Assembly (NCBI GenBank): GCA_902798425.1
Contig: CADBWR010000002.1
Coordinates: 1-64,000 of the forward strand
Direction: 5' to 3'
Source: an uncultured Bacteroidales bacterium
Lineage (GTDB): Bacteria; Bacteroidota; Bacteroidia; Bacteroidales; Bacteroidaceae
Length of the DNA stretch: 64,000 nucleotides
The stretch's first letter is position 1, and every line of letters begins with the position of its first letter. Both the position numbers and the translations under genes were made by a program. This document shows, piece after piece, positions 9,085-19,100 of this stretch. The notes under the pieces were generated by a model. The model worked only from the letters and a program-made list of their open reading frames with translations. It searched no databases and had not been told where the DNA came from.

Positions 9085-10665
9085 TTACTTCCTGTTTCTA
9101 ATGTGCTGCAATGCACGGTCCAGCTGGGTGTCCTTGCCCGTGGCCTTGAACTGTTTGATGTCCAGGTCAATTTCGATGTCAGGTGTAACACCAACTCCCT
9201 CCAAAATATGTCCTTCACGATCGAATTGAGCCAACATGGGCAGATAAACATAGACAGGTGTCTTGTTTTCCTCACCGATATGACCAGTGTAGTTGATTGA
9301 GAAGTTGTCATTTCCATTGAGTGCACACATGCCACCCCACGTGCGCTTGCCGATTAATGTGGCGTTGTCGATATATTTGGTGCTAATCGACGTTATCTCT
9401 GCCATACTCACGGAATGGCAGTTGGCCAACACCACGATAGGCTCCGTGATGATAGCATGTTCTGCTTCCATGGTGTTGACAACCTGAGGCATCAGGGGCG
9501 AGTAGTCCAGACGACCTGTGCCGTGCTTAAAGCGTGCCTTGCCGACTTGGAAGCCGCCGCTGGGAAGCAGTGCTCCCATCACATAGGGGTAGTCTCCTAC
9601 TGAGCCGCCACCATTGTTCCTGATATCGATGATAACACCGCCGAGCTGTCCGGACTTGTGCAACTGTTGTATGTAGCTAAACCAGCTGTTCCATACCGTC
9701 TGTACCTTCCCAATCTTTTCCTGTGTGGACTTGTCAGGGTCGGGGAAACTCTCTTTGCAGGCCGACTCATTCATATAGAATATCAGGTTGAAGCCGTCAA
9801 AATGCAGATAGGCAATGTTGCCCTTCAGCAGGGCAAATCTGACCTTGATACCATAATCAGCGAAGTGCTCGTCAATGGGGTCGAAGGCAGGAATGTTTAG
9901 GTAAGCATAGCGGTTGGCCAGCGCATTGTACAACATCACGCCTTCCTTGGTGTCTTTAATCATGTCAACCTGTTTCTTCAGCTCCGTCAGCGTCTGTAGC
10001 ATATCGACCTGTTCGGCTGTAGGTGTTGTCAGTTTCTTCAATGCTGATATGCTGTCGGTAATCCATTCTAATCCCACATCTTCGCCCTCTCTGAACACAT
10101 CCAGCAGGTCAGAAATTTCAGTAGAATACTCCATCGTGATAGGTTTGCCCTGCTCGTCGAGCTCCACCTCGCCATGATCCTTGTTCAGATAGTATTGCAG
10201 CGAGGGCGGGTTGAGGTACGCATCCCTAAAATCGGGGCGTTGTTTGTTGCGCTCAGCGCTGGGCGATATGGCGACAAAATTACCCGTCTTGTGGTTCTTC
10301 AGCTGCACAAACATGTGACCGTCGTGCAGCGGACTGATGACTTCCGTTGCCAGTTCCTTCAGTTGATTGTCTGTGACGTCTTTCTGTTGGTCGAGGGCCT
10401 CAAACTGTGGCAGATACTTGTCGTAGACAGCGTCCCAGTCCAGTCCGTGGTCTCTCTCGTAGTCCCACAGTGCATAGTGCTGGTTCAGACCATTCCACAG
10501 TACCTTGAACTTGCCGGCATAGCTGTTCTCTGCCTCGGAAAACGCCAATATGTCTTCGTGGGCGTAGTTCACCAGTGTGTCGCTCTGCTCATGGCACGAG
10601 CCAAGAGTCAGCATGAGGAGTCCTGCTCCTATGATAGATAATATCTTGTGTTTCATCGTGTTCAT
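9085..10665 (-). CDS. S41-family peptidase, lipoprotein
   Basis: A 526-residue lipoprotein (signal ending LGSC, Cys24). The C-terminal half is an S41 (C-terminal processing peptidase/tricorn core) domain, with VIIDIRNNGGGSVGDY and the catalytic serine in the HSVSMAE segment (about 417-422), followed by KRTWGG. The N-terminal part is a family-typical helical region with PLHDGHMFV. No PDZ domain is obvious. The family cleaves peptides from their C-termini. The gene lies 3 bp after the beta-barrel gene and 8 bp before the S37 peptidase gene, so two lipid-anchored peptidases of different clans are made together. The start MNTMKHK could also be the second methionine (MKHK). Confidence 0.88.
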   Translation of the reverse strand: MNTMKHKILSIIGAGLLMLTLGSCHEQSDTLVNYAHEDILAFSEAENSYAGKFKVLWNGLNQHYALWDYERDHGLDWDAVYDKYLPQFEALDQQKDVTDNQLKELATEVISPLHDGHMFVQLKNHKTGNFVAISPSAERNKQRPDFRDAYLNPPSLQYYLNKDHGEVELDEQGKPITMEYSTEISDLLDVFREGEDVGLEWITDSISALKKLTTPTAEQVDMLQTLTELKKQVDMIKDTKEGVMLYNALANRYAYLNIPAFDPIDEHFADYGIKVRFALLKGNIAYLHFDGFNLIFYMNESACKESFPDPDKSTQEKIGKVQTVWNSWFSYIQQLHKSGQLGGVIIDIRNNGGGSVGDYPYVMGALLPSGGFQVGKARFKHGTGRLDYSPLMPQVVNTMEAEHAIITEPIVVLANCHSVSMAEITSISTKYIDNATLIGKRTWGGMCALNGNDNFSINYTGHIGEENKTPVYVYLPMLAQFDREGHILEGVGVTPDIEIDLDIKQFKATGKDTQLDRALQHIRNRK

Positions 10666-10668
10666 TGA

Positions 10669-11328
10669 TTAAAATAGGTAGTATACTCCTGCCTGAATGG
10701 CAGTCGTATGGTTATATCGGTAGTCTTTCACTTTCATATACTGCTTCTGCGCACTCGTCGTGCTATAGTAGTAGCGTGCCTCCACCTGGGCAGCCCAGTG
10801 CTTGGCAAAGCGGTACTCTAAGCCCACGCCACCTACCAGACCACAGTCCCAGCGCTGGTCGCGGTCGCTGTCAAACTCTACCTTCTCGCTGAACGAGTAG
10901 GTCATGGTTGAGAATGAATTAAAATCCAGACCTTCACGACGGCTGCTCAGCCAGTAGCCGCCATAGACACCCAGGTTGACGAAGCCGCGCAGTTTCTCGC
11001 CACCCATGCTCAGCGACGCCATAACAGGCAGCTGCAGGTAGTTGTTGAAATACTTGTGCTCGATGGGCAGACGGTCGCGATAGTGACGATAGTTCTTCTG
11101 CGTCCAGTTCAGGTCAGCCCTGACACCCAACCAGTTTGTTACATCATACTGTCCGGTAATACCGATGGTGGCGCCCCAGCGCCCCTGCATCTGCCAGTCG
11201 CTTTCATACTGTTTGTCCATCGTGTACACATTGTAGTCGGTACCTGCTGTCACACCAACACGCCATTGTCCATGAACGGCAACGGACAGCAACAATGCAC
11301 AGACTAGCATCATTTTTCTCTTTTTCAT
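10669..11328 (-). CDS. Small outer membrane beta-barrel protein
   Basis: The 219-residue protein has a signal peptide (residues 1-20, ending AVHGQ) and then alternating amphipathic strands typical of the PorT/OmpW-like small barrel families (GATIGITGQYDVTNWLGVRADLNW, here split by turns). It ends in the aromatic-terminated strand AGVYYLF, as beta-barrel proteins recognised by the BAM machinery do. About eight strands are likely. It is the first gene of the run with the S41 and S37 peptidases. Its function is unknown; it may be a pore or anchor for the peptidases. Confidence 0.8.
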   Translation of the reverse strand: MKKRKMMLVCALLLSVAVHGQWRVGVTAGTDYNVYTMDKQYESDWQMQGRWGATIGITGQYDVTNWLGVRADLNWTQKNYRHYRDRLPIEHKYFNNYLQLPVMASLSMGGEKLRGFVNLGVYGGYWLSSRREGLDFNSFSTMTYSFSEKVEFDSDRDQRWDCGLVGGVGLEYRFAKHWAAQVEARYYYSTTSAQKQYMKVKDYRYNHTTAIQAGVYYLF

Positions 11329-11366
11329 TGGTAACTTTTTTTATGATATATTGATTTAATACGATG

Positions 11367-11374
11367 CAAAGATA
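11367..11374 (-). promoter_or_regulatory. -7 promoter element of the beta-barrel/S41/S37 operon
   Basis: TATCTTTG on the minus strand, about 40 bp before the start at 11328, in an AT-rich stretch. Confidence 0.6.
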
Positions 11375-11425
11375 TAAATTATTTTTCTAAAAACATTATG
11401 TTGATGTTCTTTTACTTCCATGTTT

Positions 11426-11533
11426 TCAAATTTTGTCGCTCTTCAGAAGGAGTCCTCTGTCGAGTTGTTGCCAGATGAGTCGTCCCTGTTGCCAGACCAG
11501 GGCATGTTCGTTTCTGATGCGCTCAATAGCAAA
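11426..11533 (-). other. Gap between genes with a short codon-like open stretch
   Basis: The space 11329-11604 holds the promoter at 11367 and little else that I can name. On the minus strand there is an open stretch of 35 codons with coding-like composition (IERIRNEHALVWQQ, ending LLLKSDKI), but it has no start codon and follows a stop at 11534-11536. It may be a remnant of a lost gene. A weak hairpin (CAGTGT/ACACTG) lies just upstream of it and could terminate the GLUG-protein transcript. Confidence 0.3.
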
Positions 11534-11604
11534 CTACAGTGTATGGTATAACACTGCAAAAACGGGGGGAGATACTTTTTCTTCTTCATCTTCATTTTTC
11601 GCTT

Positions 11605-14600
11605 TTATGGGATTAGTACCTTCTTCCCGTTATGGATGTATACACCCTTGGTTGTCGGTTGACGGTCACTTGCTATGCGAAGCCCCTCCAACGTGTACCA
11701 AGCATCGTTGTTGGCGGATTCGCGGTTCACCTTATCATTGGCGGTGATCTCCTCGTCGTCACAGATTTCCAGTAGTCTGCTGTTCTGAACCTTGTTGACC
11801 GTCAGATAGGCACGGTAAGGAGGAATCTTCTTCGTCCCTTTATAGATGTAGAAGCCCACCTTGCCCTCTTTGTTGCGCCCTAAGGTCAGGCAGCCACCGT
11901 CAATGGCTTGCGATTGGTTGACTGTCAGTCCGTCGCGACCAGTTCCGTCCAGCAGGTTCAGGTACATCGGAATTTCTGGCTGTTTAGCTTCTTCCAAGGG
12001 ATACAACTTGTATTTACCAGCTACTGTCGCCTGTATAACAACGGGGGTCAGCATGGGCACCTTGTTGCTGATTTTGCGCAGCACAATCGTCTCGTCTTCA
12101 TTCTTCGTCTTCGTCTTGTCGACGATGTAGGCCGTAAGACCTGCCGGCAGCTGGGTGTCGAAACCGATATACATCGTAGCCCAGTAGCAGCTCTTGTCAG
12201 CATCCCAGCTGTTGGTACTCACCTCCAGTTCGAAGTAGCGTTTCAACTTGCCAGCCAGCCGGTAAGCACTCCAGCAATCGGCATCCTTAAACTGTTCCAG
12301 CAGCAAACCCTTGCCCTCGCCGGTCAGGGCATTGCTGCGCTCGTCCTCCGTCAGTTCGTTGGTGGCATCCTTCACGTAGATAGTCATCAGTTCACCGGTG
12401 GATGACGTGATACCACCTTCAGCCAGTTCAGTATAGCAGTTGTAGTCGGGTGCGTCGAGATAGATGTTAGAGGCCCCGTTCACTTTGTAGATCGCATTGC
12501 TGTTGATGCGCTCAACGATACCGCTGAGAATAATGTCTGCTCCTGTGCGCCCGTTGGGGTAGCACACAAGTTGGTTACCTTCCTTGGTCATCAGTACACC
12601 AGAGCGCGTCTCCATCGTCGGGTGGCGCTTCTCGGTGGAAAAGTTCTCGATAGCCGAACCGTTGAAAGGGTGGCTGCCGGCTAGCGACGTGATGCTGACA
12701 GGTATGGTGAAACTGGTAAGACTGCTACAGCCGTAGAAGAGGTCATCATCGAGTGTCCTGATCTTGGCGGGCAGTGTCACTTCCTTCAGGCTTGTCTTGT
12801 CGCGAAACACGGTGTTGAGGTCGTCTACCGACTTGAAGTAGCGCAGTTCAGGGAACACTTGTATCTGGTCAGTATAGGTCGACTGGGCTGCCATAGCCGT
12901 TGCGAAAGCAGACGAGTTGACACCCATCACCTCGGTGAGGTTTACCTTGCCGTCTCCGTTGCCGTCAAAGGCCGCCACGCAGAAGTCCTTGGTATGGTCG
13001 TCGACGAATGGGATGCCAGGGGTGAATCCCGAGAGCACGGTGATGGGTGTAACAATCTTGCCTTCGCCCAGTGTTCTGACCAAATGGGTACGGTCAGCAC
13101 GAAGCGGCTCCATGATTTCCAGTTCGCTGACAACATTGATGGCTGTAGCGTCGGCCATTTTCCATTGTGCTGCACCTTGCTCAAAGTCTGTGATTTGTTC
13201 CAGAGTCTCCAACGTGTTGTCAGCGGCCGTATAGATGGGCAGTGCAAGCAGTTTACCCTCATCCGTATCGGCAAAACTCTTCAGCATGGGGAAGCGGCCC
13301 TCTTTCGACACCCACTTGTCGTTGGTTGCAAACAATGTGCCGTTGGTCATGGCGGCTACAGACAGTCCACCGTAATATGACTCGGTAGACGTATAGCCAT
13401 CCATATAGCCTTTGGGATAGTAGAGTAGGCTGTTTTCAAAGGTCTCTGCTGAAGGGTTGGTAGTGCCTATGCCATCAGTAGGTTCGCCGTTGTTGAGCAA
13501 TAGTACCCGATGGATGCGCCCCATACTGGATGCAGCAACGGGAGCAAACGCAAAATTGATGGCTGGTTTGTTGCTGGCATCAACAGCATAGTGGCCCGAT
13601 ATGGCAAACACGCAGTCTTCGATGGTAGCATACTGTGAACTGCCGTTGTCTTGTAAGTCCGCAAAGACACCACTGGTAGTCATGTTATCGTACTGACGCC
13701 CCAGCACTCCATCGATGAGACAGTTGCGGATAACAGCATTGCCGCTGACCTCCTTGGCAAACAGGGCCGTCTGAAGATAGCCCTCTGTAGGAGCGGGAGT
13801 ACCCACATAAGTGTTGACGAAGGCAATGTTCTCGATCGACGCATTGTCCACCAAGGCTGTGAAGATGCCATAGGCATGGTCCAGCCACATGCCGCGTACT
13901 GCATGGCCGTCGCCATTGAGATGAGCTTTCCACTTGCAGGCCTCTGCGTTCGCGTTGCGGTCCCACTTGTATTTCCCATTGTTGGGTGTGCCTGTATCAG
14001 AGAGCAGGTTGTCGTTGAACCAGATGTCCTGTGTCAGTTTGTAATAGGCACCCGTCTCATTGTACTTGATCATGCCTGCAAATTGTCTGGCATTATGTAT
14101 CAGATAGGGTTTAGCCTCCGTTCCTTCACCATCGTAGCTCGTAGACTCTGTACCGTCCCATTGGCGGTTGCCGTAAACAATGTTGAGGCGCATCTGCTTC
14201 GACAGCGATGTCGCTGCATCGCGGATGGTCAGCATCACATAGCCTGATTCGGCGGGCGTGGCGGTAGTGCCTTCAATAGTCAGCACCTTCTGACCTCCTT
14301 CCAGTGTGTAATCAGCCGTGTGGCTATTGCCGCTCTTGCTTGTCATCGTGATGGCATTGTCCACATAGTAGGCATTCTGTCCATTCGTGAAACAGGCTGG
14401 TACAGCGGTCAGCCATGCGTAGTTGAACAGTCGTGTGGCCCTGAAGAAGTTTCCTTCACTCTGTCCTGTGACAGAGAGCGCCCTCTTGATGACGTCGTCC
14501 ATGAGGGAGCCTGCTTCTGCATTGTTTGATTCGTCGTTGTTGATGATTAGGCGGGGGTAGAAGCCATCCGACCAAAACCATTGGACGGCAGTCACGTCCT

Positions 14601-16095
14601 GGCTGGGCAGTCCGTAATATACATTCTTCATTGATGTAACCTTCTCATCGTCGTAAAGACCTTGCGATGCGCCACCAGTCAGTATGTAATTCGTCATGCC
14701 ATAACCACCATTCTTGTAGTCCAGATAGTCTGAGTGGAAGTCGAAGAGGTTCGTGTCATAGTGACAATATTCGGGGTAGTCGGTTTCGCCATCCGTCCGC
14801 TGTTGCAGAGGCGACGTGTATTTGCTGCTGGTAGAGGCTTGTATGGTGCCCAGAAAGAACGAGTTGGTAACATATTCGCCAATCGAGCGGGCCGCAATGC
14901 CGCCGCAGTAGATTGCGTTGGTACCATCCAGGTGACCGCTGAAGGAACAGTCGTGAATTTCTCCGTAGAACGTCTTGCCGTTCATGCTGCGCGATTCGTT
15001 CTTTCCCACGATACCCCCTACGTTGTAACCGCCGGTGGCCGTCACCATGCTGACACAGGCGATGATGTTACCCATATTACGACCGCAGATGCCTGCTGCC
15101 GTACCGTCGGTGCCCACCTTAATCGTGCCTGACGAGGCGCACCCCTCTATGTTGCCTTCGCTGGTACCGCAGATACCCCCTACATGGTAGTAGTCTATAT
15201 TGTCCTTGTCGACGGTCAGGTTCACGTCTGCAGTACAATCGTAGATAAACGTTTCCAGCGGTACCGATACACTATTGTCCTTGAGGTATTTCCAGTAAGA
15301 CAGGTAGTTATAGTCGTAGCCACTGATACGTCCTACGATGCCGCCCACGTCGAACGCCCCCTTCAGGGTGCTGGTGAGGTTGGCATGGCAGTGATAGATG
15401 CTGACGGGGTTGTTGGCATAGCCCACCAGACCGCCCAGACAGCTCTGCGTACCTGTGTCGGCGATATCTCCGCTGATGGCGCCACTCGCTTGACAGTTGA
15501 TGATGGCGCCATAGATTGTCAGATTCGTGCCTCTGTAAAAGGAAAGATTGCCACAGAGCAGTCCTGCACACAACCAGCGTGTGGAAAATTCGTGGTTGTC
15601 CTGGTTTATGTTGATGGACATCTCACTGACGTTGAGGTCACTGATAATAGCTTCGCAGTAGCCGAAGAGTCCGTAGTAGTACGACTTACTGTCATCGCCA
15701 GTAACGACATTGATTGTGATGCCTCTGATTGTATGGTTGTAGCCATTAAAGTAGCCTCTGAAAGGGTGGTCTTTGTCTACGCCGATGGGTATCCAACGGC
15801 GATAACCCATGTCGAGGTCAGCGGTCAACGTGAAGTATTTGCCTTCACCAGTCCATTCCTTCCTGTTGACCCAATAGGCCAGACATGCCAGGTGGGTTTC
15901 CGATTCAATGCGATAGGGATCGTTCTGTGTGCCTGCTCCACTGATGGGCCATTCTGTGTAAGTCCCATTCTTGTAGCTGTTGTAGAACCAACTCTCCCAA
16001 TCACCATAGAGGTCGGTATCCGTATTGTATCTGCTTGCCAGCAATGGCAGACAGAGGAGCCCCAGGAGCCCTATACAGAGAAGTCTTTGTTTCAT
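11605..16095 (-). CDS. Large secreted GLUG-motif/BspA-like leucine-rich-repeat protein
   Basis: A 1496-residue exported protein. A signal peptide (1-21) is followed by a beta-helix-like region rich in GLUG motifs (for example GGIVGRISG, GGICGTSEG, VGGIVGKNES, about 180-420). A second similar region follows (about 660-900), then a short Ca-type loop DGNGDGKVNLTEVMG, then a BspA-like leucine-rich-repeat segment (about 1090-1230, with SLKEVTLPAKIRTLDDDLF). It ends in WYTLEGLRI...KGVYIHNGKK, a pattern common at the ends of Prevotella exported proteins and resembling type IX sorting tails. I infer cell-surface display or release, and adhesion as the likely role of such repeats. It is the last gene of a minus-strand run after the 1744-residue protein (21 bp gap) and the subtilase. 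Confidence 0.85.
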   Translation of the reverse strand: MKQRLLCIGLLGLLCLPLLASRYNTDTDLYGDWESWFYNSYKNGTYTEWPISGAGTQNDPYRIESETHLACLAYWVNRKEWTGEGKYFTLTADLDMGYRRWIPIGVDKDHPFRGYFNGYNHTIRGITINVVTGDDSKSYYYGLFGYCEAIISDLNVSEMSININQDNHEFSTRWLCAGLLCGNLSFYRGTNLTIYGAIINCQASGAISGDIADTGTQSCLGGLVGYANNPVSIYHCHANLTSTLKGAFDVGGIVGRISGYDYNYLSYWKYLKDNSVSVPLETFIYDCTADVNLTVDKDNIDYYHVGGICGTSEGNIEGCASSGTIKVGTDGTAAGICGRNMGNIIACVSMVTATGGYNVGGIVGKNESRSMNGKTFYGEIHDCSFSGHLDGTNAIYCGGIAARSIGEYVTNSFFLGTIQASTSSKYTSPLQQRTDGETDYPEYCHYDTNLFDFHSDYLDYKNGGYGMTNYILTGGASQGLYDDEKVTSMKNVYYGLPSQDVTAVQWFWSDGFYPRLIINNDESNNAEAGSLMDDVIKRALSVTGQSEGNFFRATRLFNYAWLTAVPACFTNGQNAYYVDNAITMTSKSGNSHTADYTLEGGQKVLTIEGTTATPAESGYVMLTIRDAATSLSKQMRLNIVYGNRQWDGTESTSYDGEGTEAKPYLIHNARQFAGMIKYNETGAYYKLTQDIWFNDNLLSDTGTPNNGKYKWDRNANAEACKWKAHLNGDGHAVRGMWLDHAYGIFTALVDNASIENIAFVNTYVGTPAPTEGYLQTALFAKEVSGNAVIRNCLIDGVLGRQYDNMTTSGVFADLQDNGSSQYATIEDCVFAISGHYAVDASNKPAINFAFAPVAASSMGRIHRVLLLNNGEPTDGIGTTNPSAETFENSLLYYPKGYMDGYTSTESYYGGLSVAAMTNGTLFATNDKWVSKEGRFPMLKSFADTDEGKLLALPIYTAADNTLETLEQITDFEQGAAQWKMADATAINVVSELEIMEPLRADRTHLVRTLGEGKIVTPITVLSGFTPGIPFVDDHTKDFCVAAFDGNGDGKVNLTEVMGVNSSAFATAMAAQSTYTDQIQVFPELRYFKSVDDLNTVFRDKTSLKEVTLPAKIRTLDDDLFYGCSSLTSFTIPVSITSLAGSHPFNGSAIENFSTEKRHPTMETRSGVLMTKEGNQLVCYPNGRTGADIILSGIVERINSNAIYKVNGASNIYLDAPDYNCYTELAEGGITSSTGELMTIYVKDATNELTEDERSNALTGEGKGLLLEQFKDADCWSAYRLAGKLKRYFELEVSTNSWDADKSCYWATMYIGFDTQLPAGLTAYIVDKTKTKNEDETIVLRKISNKVPMLTPVVIQATVAGKYKLYPLEEAKQPEIPMYLNLLDGTGRDGLTVNQSQAIDGGCLTLGRNKEGKVGFYIYKGTKKIPPYRAYLTVNKVQNSRLLEICDDEEITANDKVNRESANNDAWYTLEGLRIASDRQPTTKGVYIHNGKKVLIP

Positions 16096-16116
16096 ACCTT
16101 ATTAATAATAACGTGG

Positions 16117-19100
16117 TTAGAATGTAAACTTGAATATTTCCTGACCGGTGCTCAGCAGGTAGACACCGTGCTGCTCCAACGGAACGAAAATTCGGCTCTG
16201 AGGGGTACTGTTCTGATATACAGGCATAGCGCCAGCATCGAAGATACGCACAAAGTCGCCTTGCTCCAATCCGCTAATCCATATGCCGCTGGCCTGTGTG
16301 GTGACCTTTACCTTGTGGCCATTGTCTTTGACTGTTGTCACTGGTAGTCCTGTCGTTTCATCAAGCTCAGAGGGCAACAGCTCCAAGACATAACGGTCAT
16401 CGCTACCCGAGATATTGGCGACGAGAGCATCCAGCGGGTTGTCAGTTTCACCTGTCAGTTTCTCAGCAATGCGGTCATTGTAGACGTCGGCACGCAGATA
16501 GGCGTCGGTTTCTTCTTCCAACCCCTCGACAGTTAGTTCCACATACGCCTTCCGTTCGCCGCCAATCCATTCAAAGTCGCTACCTTTGAGGATGACCTCG
16601 GCAGTTGAGGCAATGGGCACGTCTGCCACGTGGTTGGGGTAGAGACCCACATGGAGGCTATGGTTGTCGTTCCACGGTGAGTCCGACTTGTCAACGACCT
16701 CAACAAATACCGTGTTTTTGGTGCCTTCCATCGAGTGGCTGAGTAAGTGGCACTCGATGTCGCAAATGCCTGGCGACAACTCTGTCCTGCTGTAGTCTGC
16801 TGCCTTAGTGCGGCGTGACACCGCACGGCGCGGTGCTTTTGTGATGTCACTCATATCCTCGAAGGTCGCTGTCAGGTCGTGCGCCTTTAGGAAACCGTCA
16901 AAGTTCAAGGGCAGCGTGTAATAGACGGTGATAGCCTTGTTGGAGAAAGGACTGATGAATACGTCGGATACCTCAAACAACTGGTCGTTGATATAGCCCT
17001 TGACGGCTATGATGGGTGTGGTTCCCGTATTGTATACGTTGACTGTGACGGGCATCGTCTCCGCCCCGACCATCGACAGTTGGGAGTAGCTTAGCGTGTA
17101 GTTAAAGTCTTCATAGAAGTCTACGGTGTTTCGCATCAGGTATGTCTCCTTGTTGCTCTCATCGCCCAGCGTGTATACGGTCGAAATCTTCATGTTGTCC
17201 ATGAACACGTCGTAGCTATTGAGACGCAGCGTGTCGACGGTACTGGCGATGGTAATGTGAGGTGTAGCTTGCAGGTTCTCCTTCAAGAAGATACGTGAGC
17301 AGTTCAGCATGGTCTGCTCATTGTCTGTCAGCAACAGGTTGCCTACCTGGCGGATACCATTGCCCTGCTTCTTCCAAACGACGGCAAAGTCGTGTGCATA
17401 ACGCAGACTCTTGTCAGTCACAAGTCGTACGCTCTGTGGGTCGTACTGCCAGATGTCCAAATCAACGCCATAGCCTGTATATTCGCCTCGCATGTTGATT
17501 TCCTTGACGTAGATGTCGTTGCTCAGCGAGTCAACCTTGTGCAAGATGCCGATGTATGGGCTGTCCTCTATGATGTCGATGGAGAAGTCTATTGGCACGT
17601 TGTGGTCGACGGTGGCAGGCAGCAAGGTCTTGCCTAATGGTTTGCAGAGGTAGCGCAGTTGCATCTCTTCAGTGCCCTTAGGCAGTAGGTTGACTACTGT
17701 CAGCACGGTGTCGTTGCACATCACCACCTGATAGTCCTTAACGATGTCTTCGCTGGTCAGCGTCATAATGTTCTCTGGAGTACTCCACTTCTCGCCGTCG
17801 TATACCGACAGCATTAGGTTGCCGGCAAACGAGCGACAGCTCAACTGGTGGTAGCGCGTATCCTCAGGGACATAGTAGTGGCCGCGCTTCCATACGCAGG
17901 CAGCTTTGCCCGATATGCTGGAGTTCTGTTCGTTGGCGTCGACACCCATCGCCACGACGGGGTCTATGTCAATCACGTTCTCGTCATAGGCTATCACGCG
18001 ACGTGTCCACTGACCATTATGGTCGCGGTGGTTGGCGGTGATGCGCTTGAAGCGTGCCAGTTCGGTGTCGGTGACCATCGGTGTGGCAGAAGTCTGTTCC
18101 GCGGGTGTGATGTCGCGACTCATCTCCTCGTATACTACGATGCCCTCTTCACTCACCTTGTCGGCATGCAGGTTCTCCATGCGGTGACCGTCAGAAGGCA
18201 ATTTCTTACCGTTCTCCGTCGTAATGTCTGTTGCTTCGATGTCCGTACCCTGATTACGGATGCGGAACTCCAGCATGCTGTCGTCGTTGATGTCGCTAAC
18301 CCCCTGCTGATGGCTGAGTACTAGGTGATTGTCGCCCATGAAGAAGGGGGCGGCATTTATTCCTACATTCTCCAGCAACAGTTCGCCGAAGCGGAAGTCA
18401 TTAGCATCTTCCTCTGTGTGTCGTGCCGCCAGACGAGGTATGAGACTGCGACGAGTCAGCGACGGCCAACGAGGCGCCATGCTCGGTCCCAGTGCAGGGA
18501 TTTTCTTCATGGGTTTGTAGTTGGGGTAGGAAGGTACCATGGGGTTGGTCTCGCTGTCGGGGAAGAAAGTGAAGCCCCCTATCTTGCCAGCCTTACGTCC
18601 TCGCATGCGAGCAACCATGAGCGCTTGTACGTCGAAGTAGGCCTCTGCCGCTCCCATCAATAGGAAAGAACCACCATAATCCAGTCGCTTTTCGAAGGGC
18701 CAAACTAAACCGTATTTGAACGAGCCCTTCACACCGGCACGTCCGCCAGCCTGAACTCTCAGCATGCGCGTAGCGATGCTCCCCGTGCTGTCTTTGTCGG
18801 CCTCTCCGAACGATGTCTTCAGCATTATTCCTGCACCAGCTTTGGCAGTAGCTTCAAAGGTGAGGAAGAAACCGTATTGGCGGAAGTATATCTCGTTTTT
18901 GTCGTTGAGGAAGTTGTAAGTCTTCAGTCCCATTGTGCCCTGTATGTATGCCGATGCATTGGCATGGAAGATCAGTCGGATGGGAATTTTGCTGCTCCAG
19001 TATTCTCCGTCCATATGTAACAGATTAAAAAGCTTGGTCGTCCAGTCGCTTGAATAGGCGGCAAAGGCGCCCAATCCTATTGTTCCTTCCAGCGTCTTCA

